A DNA stretch of 61,408 nt from Acidovorax sp. GTDB lineage: Bacteria; Pseudomonadota; Gammaproteobacteria; Burkholderiales; Burkholderiaceae_C. The notes below the pieces were generated by a model. That model saw nothing but the letters and a program-made list of their open reading frames with translations. It was not told the origin of the DNA and did not search any database. Shown here in pieces: positions 8,331 to 16,916 of the stretch. The stretch spans positions 1-61,408 of the forward strand of contig NZ_JADHVT010000010.1 in the NCBI RefSeq assembly GCF_016783915.1, in the 5' to 3' direction. The stretch's first letter is position 1, and every line of letters starts with the position of its first letter. The position numbers were made by a program, and so were the translations under genes.

Positions 8331-8430
8331 GGCGCTTGCCGATAGCACGAGCTATCGTGCCGCCCACCCTACCTTGCATCCCCTCCCGGCAAGGTACTTG
8401 TGCGACCCCGAAAAGATCTTGAACAGGTTC
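8331..8430. repeat. Second, partial copy of the 1447-1731 repeat
   Basis: This stretch aligns with 1632-1730. Shared blocks are GGCGCTTGCC at the left, CCCGGCAAGGTACTTGTG in the middle and TTGAACAGGTTC at the right end. Only the right part is present, without the left terminal repeat. The internal hairpin differs by a paired change: AATAG/CTATT in the first copy is GATAG/CTATC here, so base pairing is kept. It sits between the IclR gene and a small hypothetical gene. Confidence 0.7.
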
Positions 8431-8448
8431 TCAAAGCCCACTCTCACC

Positions 8449-8817
8449 ATGCAATTGAACTACCTCGACTTTGAATACAGCGAAGACGCCGACGGCAACG
8501 GCACATTGGATGCCATGGCCAGCGCATTGCCCCCGCAGCTGCCAGCGTTACAGGGCGAGATCACGGGCGTATTGGCCTGGGCGCATGCGCACTGGCCGGG
8601 CACCTGCGCGCCGCTGGAAGATGGCGGCAGCTGGCACTTCGACCTGCAAGGCGTGCAGGAAGTCCAAAGCCCGCTGGACCTGGCGTTTGATGAAGCCACC
8701 GGGCAGCTGCGCGTGGCGGTGGGCAACACGGCACCGCCGCGCACGACCCTGACGCTCACCCTCAGCGGGAGCAGCGACTTTTGCGCCGCCCTGCGCGAAG
8801 CCTTCGACATGGGTTGA
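8449..8817 (+). CDS. Hypothetical protein, 122 aa
   Basis: The start at 8449 is taken because the frame upstream of it runs through the repeat copy. The predicted soluble protein is acidic (LDFEYSEDADGNGTLD near the start) and rich in Leu and Ala, with no signal peptide or membrane segment. I do not recognise a domain. Its codon use is like that of its neighbours, and its coding frame is better than the overlapping alternatives. It is followed by 196 bp without a recognisable feature other than the ribosome-binding site of the next gene. Confidence 0.65.
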   Translation: MQLNYLDFEYSEDADGNGTLDAMASALPPQLPALQGEITGVLAWAHAHWPGTCAPLEDGGSWHFDLQGVQEVQSPLDLAFDEATGQLRVAVGNTAPPRTTLTLTLSGSSDFCAALREAFDMG

Positions 8818-9013
8818 AACGCGGCTGGCGATCCTGGCAGAACTCCGCAAAAGCCTTGAAAGAGACACCCTGCGCAGACACTGGTCAAGGGTTAACCCCA
8901 GTTAGCGGCAAAAGGCCCCACGTTGCAAACAGGTTAGCACGCTGGGCTGCGCTTTCGCTGGGCAGAACGTTACAGTTGCGACTCATTAGTTCAACCCGAG
9001 ACTGGAGAGTTTC

Positions 9014-9982
9014 ATGCTGTCACGCCGTCACTTCCTGGGCGCAAGCCTGGCCACCACCGTTTACGCTGCGGGATCGTTTGTGCCCGTGTGGGCGCAGAAC
9101 GCACCCAATTTCGGTACGCCCACCCTGCCCAGCCCAGGCTTCCGTCGCATGAAGGTGGGGGATGTGGAAGTGATCGCCCTGAACGACGGCATCACGCGCC
9201 GCCCTTTGGGGGAAGAATTTGTGAAGAACGCACCGCTGGCCGAAGTGCGTGCGCTGCTCGCGTCGCAGGGCCTGCCGACCGAGTACATCGACGTGCCTTA
9301 CACCCCCTTCCTGGTGGTGGCGGGCGCACGCAAGATCCTCATCGATACCGGCCTGGGCGAGTTTGGTGGCGCAACGACCGGCAAGCTGCTGGATAGCCTG
9401 CGTGCGGCAGGCATGCAGGCTTCCGACATCGACACCGTACTCATCAGCCACTACCACGGCGACCACATCAATGGCATTCGCAACAAGGCGGGTGAGCTGG
9501 TGTTCCCGAAGGCCAAAGTGATGGTGCCTGCTGCCGAACATGCCTTCTGGATGGACGATGCGCGCATGGCCGCGGCCCCCGCCGGCATGAAGGGCGCGTT
9601 TGACAACGTGCGCCGCACCTTTGCCACCATGCCGGCCGACACGCTGGTGCAGTTTGCAGCGGGCGCTGAAGTGGCACCGGGCATCCAGTCGGTGGCTGCT
9701 TACGGCCATACGCCCGGCCACACGTTGTTCGAGCTGAAGTCTGCAGGCCAGAACTTCTTCTATGTGGCAGACCTGACCAACGTTCCCGCCCTGTTCGCCC
9801 GCAACCCCGATTGGGCCGTGACTTTTGACATGGATGCAGAGGCAGCCCGCAAGGTACGCCGCGAGGTGTTCCAGCGCATCACCGCCAGCAACGCCATGCT
9901 GGGCGGCTTCCACTTCCCCTTCCCTGCGTTTGGCCGCGTTGCGGCGGCGGGCAACGGCTATGCCTTCCAGCCTGGCGCCTGA
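9014..9982 (+). CDS. Exported MBL-fold metallo-hydrolase
   Basis: A 322-residue metallo-beta-lactamase-fold protein with a twin-arginine-type signal (SRRHFLGASLATTVYAAG, cleavage near VWAQ, residue 28). The zinc motif HxHxDH is present as SHYHGDHINGI (residues about 150-160). Further ligands are plausible in YGHTPGHT, FYVADLT and GGFHFPF. A GGAGAG ribosome site lies upstream. The family is broad (quorum-quenching lactonases, sulfatases, arylesterases), so the substrate is open. Its end overlaps the start of a second Tat-type phosphatase by 23 bp, suggesting a co-transcribed pair of exported hydrolases. Confidence 0.9.
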   Translation: MLSRRHFLGASLATTVYAAGSFVPVWAQNAPNFGTPTLPSPGFRRMKVGDVEVIALNDGITRRPLGEEFVKNAPLAEVRALLASQGLPTEYIDVPYTPFLVVAGARKILIDTGLGEFGGATTGKLLDSLRAAGMQASDIDTVLISHYHGDHINGIRNKAGELVFPKAKVMVPAAEHAFWMDDARMAAAPAGMKGAFDNVRRTFATMPADTLVQFAAGAEVAPGIQSVAAYGHTPGHTLFELKSAGQNFFYVADLTNVPALFARNPDWAVTFDMDAEAARKVRREVFQRITASNAMLGGFHFPFPAFGRVAAAGNGYAFQPGA

Positions 9983-10622
9983 TACCGAGGCTGCTGCGGG
10001 TACTGCGGCGACCACAGGCACGCGCGTCACACGGCGCACCCTGCTGGGCAGGGGCGCGGCGGGCGCACTGGGCAGCGGCCTGGCCCTCACAGCCCTGCAG
10101 ACCTGGGCGGCCCAGGATGCTGGTGCCGAGGCCTTGCTGCGCCAAGGCGGGGTGGTGGCGTTGTTTCGCCACGCGCTGGCCCCCGGCACTTTCGATCCGC
10201 CGGGGTTTCGCCTGGGCGACTGCAGCACCCAGCGCAACCTGAACGATGAAGGCCGGGCCCAGGCCCGGCGCATCGGTGAGTGGTTCCAGGCGCGGCAACT
10301 GCAGCCAGAGAAGGTGCTCTCAAGCCCCTGGTGCCGCTGCATCGACAGTGCCACCCTGGCCTTTGGTACGCCGCAGGTGTGGGCCGCTCTGGGCTCGCCC
10401 AGAGGTTACTCCGATACCACGGGTGAGAGCCACTTGCGCGAGCTGCGCCAGGCGCTGGCTGGGGCGTCTGCGCGCAATGGCCGGTTTGAAGTGTGGTTCA
10501 GCCACATGTTTGTGCAGTCTGATCTGGCACGCGACAGCACCAGCTCGGGCGAGGCGCTGATACTGCGCGCCCCTCGAGCCGGCGAGTTGCAGGTGTTGGC
10601 CAAACTATCAGTGACGGGCTGA
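9960..10622 (+). CDS. Histidine phosphatase family protein, Tat-exported
   Basis: ATG 9960 lies inside the end of the MBL gene. The 220-residue protein has a twin-arginine motif (TRRTLLGRG, residues about 24-32) and a hydrophobic segment. The histidine-phosphatase catalytic centre follows as LFRHALAPG, then NLNDEGRAQARRIG, VLSSPWCRC and a second catalytic His region (VWFSHMFVQSD). The usual RHG is RHA here, as in a known exported subgroup. It probably hydrolyses a phosphate ester in the periplasm; the substrate is unknown. The overlap with the MBL gene implies translational coupling. Confidence 0.82.
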   Translation: MPSSLAPDTEAAAGTAATTGTRVTRRTLLGRGAAGALGSGLALTALQTWAAQDAGAEALLRQGGVVALFRHALAPGTFDPPGFRLGDCSTQRNLNDEGRAQARRIGEWFQARQLQPEKVLSSPWCRCIDSATLAFGTPQVWAALGSPRGYSDTTGESHLRELRQALAGASARNGRFEVWFSHMFVQSDLARDSTSSGEALILRAPRAGELQVLAKLSVTG

Positions 10623-10911
10623 GCCCGACTGGGGCCTTCGGCCTACACGCGGGCGATGTGCCGGGGCGTATCCTGAAGGTTCTTTGCCCTGCCGGATACC
10701 CCGGCGCGGCGCACACCCAGGAGCTGCCGATGACACCGTCCCACACACTGGGTGAGCCCGCGCCTTGCGGGCACTGCCACTGAGAGCTGCCATGGCATTC
10801 CTCTCCAGCACCCCTCGCCTCACCACCGCGTCCAACGAGCCAGCGCCATGGCCTGCGAACGCCGGCGCACCGTCAGCACAGACCATCCCCGGCAGCCAGC
10901 GTGGTGTTCGC

Positions 10912-11799
10912 ATGGAGCTGCAGATCGACCTGCGCTATGAGATCGACAGCTATGGCGCCGATTTCGTGTTCAACATCCACGCCGCACAAACACCCCACCA
11001 GATCGTCCACAACGAGCGCCTGGTGCTCAGCCAGGACATTCCTCACCAGATCCACACCGATCCGGCGACGGGCAACCGCTATCTGCGCCTGCATGGCGAG
11101 CCTGGCACGCTGGCGCTGACCTACAGCGCCACGGTGGACATCCGCCACCACCGCACCGATCCCACCCAGCTGGCGGAGGTGCCTGTGCGACACCTGCCGC
11201 CGCATGTGATGGGCTACATCTACCCCAGCCGCTATTGCCAGTCCGACCGCCTGCTGCGGCTGGCGCTGAACGAGTTTGGCGCCTTGTGGCAGGGCCACAG
11301 CCGCGTGCAGGCGATCCGCGACTGGGTGAACCGGCATGTGGCGTTCACGTCCAACACCTCCAACTCCAACACCTCGGCTGTCGATACGCTGGTGGAACAG
11401 GTGGGGGTGTGCCGCGATTTCGCCCACCTGATGATTGCACTGTGCCGTGCGGTGAACATTCCGGCCCGCTTCACCACGGGCACAGACTACGGCGCCGACC
11501 CTGCACTGGGCCCGCCGGACTTTCATGCCTATGTGGAGGTGTACCTGGGCGACCGGTGGTATCTGTTCGACCCCTCAGGCACGGCCATCCCCATGGGGCT
11601 GCTGCGTTTTGGCACCGGCCGTGATGCCGCCGACGTGGCATTTGCCACCATCTTTGGCGGGGTGCGCGCACAGCCTCCCACCATCCACACCCTTGCGGTC
11701 GAAGACCCCACCCAGGGGTGGGTGCTGCCCTACCACTGTGCCGAGGCACTGTCCACCGACCAGGGTACGTCGTACGGGGCCCGCTTCGTCGCGCAATAG
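10912..11799 (+). CDS. Transglutaminase-like domain protein
   Basis: The start is set at ATG 10912 (MELQIDLRYEI), where homologous proteins begin; upstream in-frame ATGs at 10765 and 10792 would add a low-complexity tail. The 295-residue protein has an N-terminal beta-rich region, then the transglutaminase core with the Cys of VGVCRDFAHL, the His of FHAYVEVYLG and the Asp of LFDPSG, a complete catalytic triad. These bacterial proteins act as cysteine proteases or amidases, or in polyamine or peptide linkage. No signal peptide is seen. Nothing but weak spacer (289 bp) lies between it and the preceding gene. Confidence 0.85.
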   Translation: MELQIDLRYEIDSYGADFVFNIHAAQTPHQIVHNERLVLSQDIPHQIHTDPATGNRYLRLHGEPGTLALTYSATVDIRHHRTDPTQLAEVPVRHLPPHVMGYIYPSRYCQSDRLLRLALNEFGALWQGHSRVQAIRDWVNRHVAFTSNTSNSNTSAVDTLVEQVGVCRDFAHLMIALCRAVNIPARFTTGTDYGADPALGPPDFHAYVEVYLGDRWYLFDPSGTAIPMGLLRFGTGRDAADVAFATIFGGVRAQPPTIHTLAVEDPTQGWVLPYHCAEALSTDQGTSYGARFVAQ

Positions 11800-11915
11800 G
11801 GATTTTTGGCCCTCCCTCTGCCACCACAACAAGGCCTTAGAAAGGCCTGCTGGCCGCCCCTGATTGCGGCTGTGGCCTAATATGCCCCTTTTCTCCACTT
11901 TCTCAGAGACCTACC

Positions 11916-12086
11916 ATGGGCAACAAGATCGTCACCGAAGCAGACCGCAAGCGCACCCCCCAACCCAAGCCGTTGCCCGGTGTGACGCTGAACACCCCCG
12001 GCCGTGGCCAGCGCGTGAGCCTGGAGCGTGGTGTCGCCACGCGCAGCAAGAAGAACCCTGGCAAGCGTTCGCGCAAGGGCGGCTGA
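11916..12086 (+). CDS. Small basic protein, 56 aa
   Basis: ATG 11916 starts a 56-codon frame ending at TGA 12084-12086. The product is strongly basic (ending SKKNPGKRSRKGG), starts MGNKIVTEADRKRTPQPK, and lacks hydrophobic segments. A strong intrinsic terminator follows 41 bp downstream, which supports a real transcription unit. I recognise no domain; the composition suggests nucleic-acid or ribosome binding, but that is inference. Confidence 0.6.
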   Translation: MGNKIVTEADRKRTPQPKPLPGVTLNTPGRGQRVSLERGVATRSKKNPGKRSRKGG

Positions 12087-12127
12087 TCAGTCCTCCGGGG
12101 GCGCTGCGGCGCCCCGCCAGCATCCAG

Positions 12128-12155
12128 AAAAAAGCCCTCGTCAGAGGGCTTTTTT
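12128..12155. terminator. Bidirectional intrinsic terminator
   Basis: AAAAAAGCCCTC (12128-12139) pairs perfectly with GAGGGCTTTTTT (12144-12155) around a GTCA loop. The A-run on one side and the T-run on the other let it stop transcription from both directions. It lies between the convergent small-protein gene and the histidine kinase gene. Confidence 0.92.
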
Positions 12156-12171
12156 GTGGGCGGTGCACCGC

Positions 12172-14706
12172 TTACTCCAACGGTGCAGGCATGGTTTCCA
12201 CCTGTCCTCTGGCGGGCAGGACGATGTGAAATGCCGCACCGCTGGCCGGAACGTTCTCGGCAAAGATCCGTCCACCCATGGCCTCGACGATCTTGCGGCA
12301 AATGGCCAGGCCCAGGCCCGTGCCGCCTGATCCATCCTTGGTTTTGCTGGACTGCACAAAGGCCTCAAATATGCTTTGCAGCTCTGACGGAGGGATGCCC
12401 GGGCCCTCGTCGCGCACCACCAGATGCGTCTGGCCCAGGGAATCCGCGTATCCTTCCAGCGTGATCGTGCTGCCAGGCGGGGAAAACTTGATGGCATTGG
12501 CCACCACGTTCCGGATCACCTGCTGAAAGCGCAGCGGGTCGGCCTTGGCCACCAGCGGAAGGTCGGGCATGCGCAAGTCCAACATCAGGTGGCTGCGTTC
12601 GAGCAAAGGCTCCAGCTCGCGGATCACCGGGCGCACCACGCCGCGCAGGTCGATACGCTCCATGTGGAAAGTGCCCACAGTGCTCTCCAGCTTGGAAACC
12701 TCCAACAGGTCGTTCACCAGCATAAGCATGCGCTGGCCCGCCGAATGGATGTCTTCAAACATGTCCGCCAGCTTGGGCTGCGCGCGCCCACGCAGCATGC
12801 CCAGTTCGGCAAAGCCCAGAATGGACTGCAGCGGCGTGCGAAGCTCGTGGCTCATGTTGGCCACAAACTCCGACTTGGCACGAGACGCCTCTTCGGCCGC
12901 ATCGCGTGCCTCCTGGGTAGCACGCTCTGCCTCGCGGAATTCGCTCACATCCATCAGGATGGTGAGCACACCTGTGACCTGACCATGCTCATCGGCAATC
13001 GCCGCCTTGACCACGCGTGTGTCGCGGCGCGATCCGTCGCCATGGCGTATTTTGGCTTCGACCAGGGCACGCCCACCCCAGCGCAAGAGCTGTTTGTTCG
13101 CCGACAAGTGCACCTTGACCTCGTCCGGCGGCAGGCACTCGGCCACGGCCTTACCCAGCACGGTGGAGCGCGCACGGCCCTTGTATTCTTCCCAGGCCTT
13201 GTTCACGCGCACGAACCGGTCCTGTGCGTCGGTTACAGAGATGGGCAGCGGGTTGGTCTCCAGCAGCAGGTCCTGGAAAGCGATCTGCGCCTGCAGCTGC
13301 TGCTGGGCCATCCAGCGCTGGGTCTCATCCACCGCGCTGCCTGCAAAACCGATAACACGCCCGGCAGCCACCAGGGGCACCACCGCCACCTGAAACATCA
13401 TCTCCCTGCCCTCGGCAGAACGGGACACCACCTGGCATACCCGCACTCCATCCGGCGACCGGGAGTCGATGGCCCGGACCACATCGTTGCGGCTTTGTGG
13501 CTCTACCAGGTCGTGCAGGCGCTTGCCTATGGCGCGATCAGGCGCTGTGCCCGTCACCACCGTCCAATGCGCATTCACATAGGTGATAACGCCCTGGGCA
13601 TCGGTGCGAAAAATCAGCTCCTGCACGCTGCGCATCAGCACAGACAGATCCCGCTCGTTGCGGGCAATGCGGGCCTGTGCCGCATCAATGGCCAGCCGAG
13701 CCCGATCACGGGTGCGCTGGCCCCGCCACACTGCAAAGGTCAGGCCCAGCACCAGGGCCACCACGGCCAGGCCAATACCGATCAGCGCGTGGGCATCCGC
13801 CAGCCAGCTCTGCACGGCAGCCCGGTACGAGGTCTCGACCACGACCACCAGCGGCATGGCAGATGAAGTTCGGAAGCTGACAATCTGCCGATCGCCCAGC
13901 ACGCCTGCGCCCAAGTACGTCGCGTGCTCGTGCCTTGGCAGAAACTGGCTGAACACGGGGATGCTGTTCACTCGCGTACCTGTCAGCGCGGCCGCTGCGC
14001 CCGAGGTGGCCAGCACCTGGCCGTTGTACGAGGTCACCACCGAATCAAAAATTTCGGACTCCAGCGTCAGATGCTGAAAGTTGGACAGCGAATCGGGGTT
14101 GACCAGCGCCACCAGCACCAGCGTCTGCCCGGCTTCATTCCTGTAGCCGTGCATCACGGGGATGAAAGCCACGCCCGCAGGGGCCGCCACCGCTGCGCCT
14201 CCAAGGCGCACACTTTGCAGGCTGCGGCCGGGTGTGAGGTCGCCCTGAACCATCCGCCCCACGGCAACCGGGGGGCCGAGCCTGGCCAAGTCCACAAAAC
14301 TCTCGGTATCGCCGGGGAAGGTGCTTGCGACCACACGACCACCGGCATCCACCACGGCCAGTCCCCGCAAGAATGGCAGCGCCGCCAATGACTGGCCCAG
14401 TGCATCTTGCATGCGCCGGGGCTCAGAGACCACAGCCGTGAGGGCTGTCGATGTGGCCAGCGACTCCAGGGCCAGCTCGGCCGTCTGCATGGTGCGCGTG
14501 GCCTGATCCTCCAGCACCCGGGCCAGCACGGCGGCATGGTTTTGGTGGCTGATGCGCACGGTGCGGAAGTCGTTTACGGCCAATGCGCTGACGGCCACCA
14601 GAGCCGCTAATGCCGACAGTCCTCCGGTGATGAGGACCAGATGGCTGGTTTGCAACACCCACGCACGTAGCTTCACCCAGACCAGAGGGAGCGGGAGACC
14701 CGCCAT
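12172..14706 (-). CDS. PAS-domain sensor histidine kinase
   Basis: 844 residues. TM1 is at about 22-45, a large extracytoplasmic double-Cache-like region at 46-305 and TM2 at 307-329. Two PAS domains follow (about 350-460 and 470-590), then HisKA with the phospho-acceptor His620 in SHELRTPLQ and a HATPase_c domain with N (ANAIKFSPPG), G1 (DEGPGIPPS) and G2 (GGTGLGLAI) boxes. There is no receiver domain, so it must pass phosphate to separate receivers, several of which are encoded next door. Its ATG lies 1 bp after the stop of the periplasmic binding protein gene, hinting that this protein may present a ligand to the sensor. Confidence 0.93.
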   Translation of the reverse strand: MAGLPLPLVWVKLRAWVLQTSHLVLITGGLSALAALVAVSALAVNDFRTVRISHQNHAAVLARVLEDQATRTMQTAELALESLATSTALTAVVSEPRRMQDALGQSLAALPFLRGLAVVDAGGRVVASTFPGDTESFVDLARLGPPVAVGRMVQGDLTPGRSLQSVRLGGAAVAAPAGVAFIPVMHGYRNEAGQTLVLVALVNPDSLSNFQHLTLESEIFDSVVTSYNGQVLATSGAAAALTGTRVNSIPVFSQFLPRHEHATYLGAGVLGDRQIVSFRTSSAMPLVVVVETSYRAAVQSWLADAHALIGIGLAVVALVLGLTFAVWRGQRTRDRARLAIDAAQARIARNERDLSVLMRSVQELIFRTDAQGVITYVNAHWTVVTGTAPDRAIGKRLHDLVEPQSRNDVVRAIDSRSPDGVRVCQVVSRSAEGREMMFQVAVVPLVAAGRVIGFAGSAVDETQRWMAQQQLQAQIAFQDLLLETNPLPISVTDAQDRFVRVNKAWEEYKGRARSTVLGKAVAECLPPDEVKVHLSANKQLLRWGGRALVEAKIRHGDGSRRDTRVVKAAIADEHGQVTGVLTILMDVSEFREAERATQEARDAAEEASRAKSEFVANMSHELRTPLQSILGFAELGMLRGRAQPKLADMFEDIHSAGQRMLMLVNDLLEVSKLESTVGTFHMERIDLRGVVRPVIRELEPLLERSHLMLDLRMPDLPLVAKADPLRFQQVIRNVVANAIKFSPPGSTITLEGYADSLGQTHLVVRDEGPGIPPSELQSIFEAFVQSSKTKDGSGGTGLGLAICRKIVEAMGGRIFAENVPASGAAFHIVLPARGQVETMPAPLE

Positions 14707-14707
14707 A

Positions 14708-15517
14708 TCAGCGCACCACGACGGCGTTCAGGCCATTTTGGGAAGCAGCACGCTGCAGGCGGCCGTCGGCCTTGATGCGCGCCACGAAGGCCTCTACAGT
14801 GGCCAGCCAGGCGGTATCGCCACGTTTGACCGCATAGCCATAGGGCAGCACCGAGAACGGTTCGGGCGACTCGATGAGCCGGGCCCAGTCGGCGTTATCC
14901 ATCAGACGTCGGCTGTAGGGGTAGTCGGTCATGAACACATCAATGCGCCCTGCTGTGAGTTCGCGCTCGCGAGTAGCGGGCAGCTGGATACGCACCAGGG
15001 TGGCCTGCTTGAGGCGCTGGGCCATGATGGGCTCCATGAACGTGCCCGCCTGTACACCCACCAGCACGCCCGGCTTGTCGATGTCGGCCCACTGTTTGAC
15101 GACCGCATTGGTCTTGGTGGTGATGCCGTAGATGTCGCTGCGCATGTAGGGCTGGGTAAAAGCCAGTTTTTCCATGCGCTGGGGCAGCATGCCGATGGCA
15201 AACATGGCCACGTCACACCTGTCCTGGTTCAGGTCTTCGATAAGAGTGGGAAAGGACGAGTCCACGTACTCCACCTTGGCCTTGAGGTCGCGGGCCAGCT
15301 CGACAGACAGGTCAATGTCGATGCCCACCATCTGCTGCGTACGCGGGTGGCGATAGGTCACGCCATAGTAGTCGGGCCACACACACACGCGCAACACCGA
15401 CTGGCTCTGTACCCGGTCGGCCACGGGCCCAGCCTGCGCACCGGTGGCATGGGCGACCAGCGCAATACTGACGGCAGTCAACACCCAGTGCTTCAGCCAC
15501 TTCGTCGTTTTCGTCAT
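14708..15517 (-). CDS. Periplasmic amino-acid-type substrate-binding protein
   Basis: The start at 15517 is preceded by AAGGAT. The 269-residue protein has a Sec signal peptide (MTKTTKWLKHW, hydrophobic core, cleavage after ATGAQA). It is a family-3 solute-binding (SBP_bac_3) protein with LRVCVWPDYYGVTYR, GIDIDLSVELARDLKAKVE and DVAMFAIGMLPQR. No ABC permease or ATPase is near. It lies between an HD-GYP gene and a histidine kinase gene, so a role as a ligand-binding accessory of signal transduction is more likely than transport. That role is inference from context. Confidence 0.88.
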   Translation of the reverse strand: MTKTTKWLKHWVLTAVSIALVAHATGAQAGPVADRVQSQSVLRVCVWPDYYGVTYRHPRTQQMVGIDIDLSVELARDLKAKVEYVDSSFPTLIEDLNQDRCDVAMFAIGMLPQRMEKLAFTQPYMRSDIYGITTKTNAVVKQWADIDKPGVLVGVQAGTFMEPIMAQRLKQATLVRIQLPATRERELTAGRIDVFMTDYPYSRRLMDNADWARLIESPEPFSVLPYGYAVKRGDTAWLATVEAFVARIKADGRLQRAASQNGLNAVVVR

Positions 15518-15589
15518 GAGAAATCCTTGGATCAACAAAAGCTGCCAGTGCTGCGGGGGCCGCCACACAGCGGTTGGTAGAAAGAGGCG

Positions 15590-16367
15590 TCAGGGGGCGT
15601 CGATCAGTGCATCAAAAGAAGGGCATTCCTGCGTGATCTTGCACCGCAGCGCATCGATGGCCTCAGCATGTTCCAAAAATGTGTCCACGATCACCGGGTC
15701 AAAAGCGCGTCCGCGCTCAGCAGCCAGCATCTCCAGCGCCACCGGCACCGCAAAGGCGGGACGGTACACCCGGTCCATGGTCAGCGCGTCAAAAAAATCC
15801 ACCACTGCCGTGATGCGGCCCGACAGAGGAATCGCATCGCCAGACAGCCCAGCAGGGTAGCCCTGGCCGTCGTAACGCTCGTGGTGCGTGAGCGCCACCT
15901 CGGCCGCCATGCGAAACACCGGTATGTTCGATCGCCCCAGTATCTCGGCGCCCATGGCAGCGTGGCAGTTCATGGTCTGCCGCTCTTCGGGGGTGAGCTT
16001 GCCGGGCTTTTTGAGCACGCTGTCTGCGTGTGCCAATCTTGCCGATGTCATGCATCGGTGCAGCCTTGCGCAGAATGCGCGCATAGCCTGCGGTTTGCCC
16101 CAGGGCCAGAGCCAGGGCCTCCGCCAGGTAGCCAATGCGCACGATATGCACGCCGGTGTCGTCGTCCTTGAGGTCAGCCGCTGCCGACAAGTGCAGCAAT
16201 GCCGCATGGTGTGCGCGGGTGACCTCGCGCAGGGCTTCGTTGCGCTCTCGGTACATGCGCCCGAAGTCGCGCACAAACCGCTCCATCTGCGCCGCCGCTG
16301 CCTCGTCAAAGCAGCGAGTGTCCGTGAATGCCAGGGGCGCAGGCTCCAGAGATGACAGTGAGGTCAC
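15590..16367 (-). pseudogene. HD-GYP c-di-GMP phosphodiesterase, frameshifted
   Basis: A GTG start at 16367 overlaps the response-regulator stop (GTGA). The first frame reads to the catalytic core AAPMHDIGKIGT. The reading must then change frame at 16025-16028, where one extra base is present, to continue as ADSVLKKPGKLTPEERQ, THHERYDGQGYPAGLSG and VVDFFDALTMDRVYRP, to the stop at 15590. The joined product (about 258 residues) has both the HD and the HHERYDGQGYP motifs of an active phosphodiesterase. As written, the frame ends early and the gene is broken. A sequencing error is equally possible, since the rest is well preserved. Confidence 0.85.
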
Positions 16368-16735
16368 TGCGATGCCTCCATGCGGTAGATGGTTTCCAGT
16401 ACCTGCAGGGTGCTGAAGGGCTTCATCAGGTAGTCGTCGACCCCCGCAGCAAAGCCCGCCTCCTTGTCGCTGGACTGCACCCGGGCCGTCAGCATGATCA
16501 CCTTGGTGTGGCGCATGCCAGGGTCGGACTTGATGCGGCGGCACACGTCCAGGCCGTTCAGGGTGCCAGGCATCATCACATCGAGCAGCACGATGTCGGG
16601 CTGTAACTCGCAGGCCAGTAGCCAGCCAGCATCGCCCGTGGCAGCTTCGTGGATCTCGAAGTCATCAAACTCCAGCGTCATCTTGAGCAGTTTGCGGATA
16701 TCGATGTGGTCTTCGACGATGAGGATTTTTTTCAT
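16364..16735 (-). CDS. Single-domain response regulator
   Basis: The start at 16735 (MKKILIVEDH) is where CheY-like proteins begin. The 123-residue receiver domain is complete: acidic pair ED in ILIVEDH, phospho-acceptor Asp in IVLLDVMMPG, Thr in IMLTAR and Lys in YLMKPFS. There is no output domain, so it probably relays phosphate or acts on the co-expressed HD-GYP protein, whose GTG start overlaps its stop. It is the first gene of the operon REC, HD-GYP, binding protein, histidine kinase. Confidence 0.9.
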   Translation of the reverse strand: MKKILIVEDHIDIRKLLKMTLEFDDFEIHEAATGDAGWLLACELQPDIVLLDVMMPGTLNGLDVCRRIKSDPGMRHTKVIMLTARVQSSDKEAGFAAGVDDYLMKPFSTLQVLETIYRMEASQ

Positions 16736-16916
16736 GACGGTAGCTGTTTGAGGCCTGGAGGCAGCTGACAAATACAAAAAAATCGTTCTAAGGAGATTTT
16801 TTTTGCTGTTGCATGAATCATATCAATCATTTTTATCAAATGCAAGCCTGAAGGAAATAAAATTGGGAGAAAATGCGCGATCTATGCAATCTGACAATTC
16901 CCACGCGGAGCACGCC
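16736..16916. promoter_or_regulatory. Divergent intergenic region of the signalling island
   Basis: This is an AT-rich stretch (for this genome) between the response regulator (minus) and the HTH-REC gene (plus). It contains T- and A-runs near 16770-16805 and several ATCA repeats. Both divergent promoters must lie here; I cannot assign -35/-10 boxes confidently. An in-frame ATG at 16884 could lengthen the HTH-REC protein by 11 residues. Confidence 0.4.

Noticed and set aside
11832-11848. AGGCCTT-AGA-AAGGCCT as a terminator after the transglutaminase-like gene
   Set aside because: The stem is fine, but no T-run follows; kept only as a possible hairpin.
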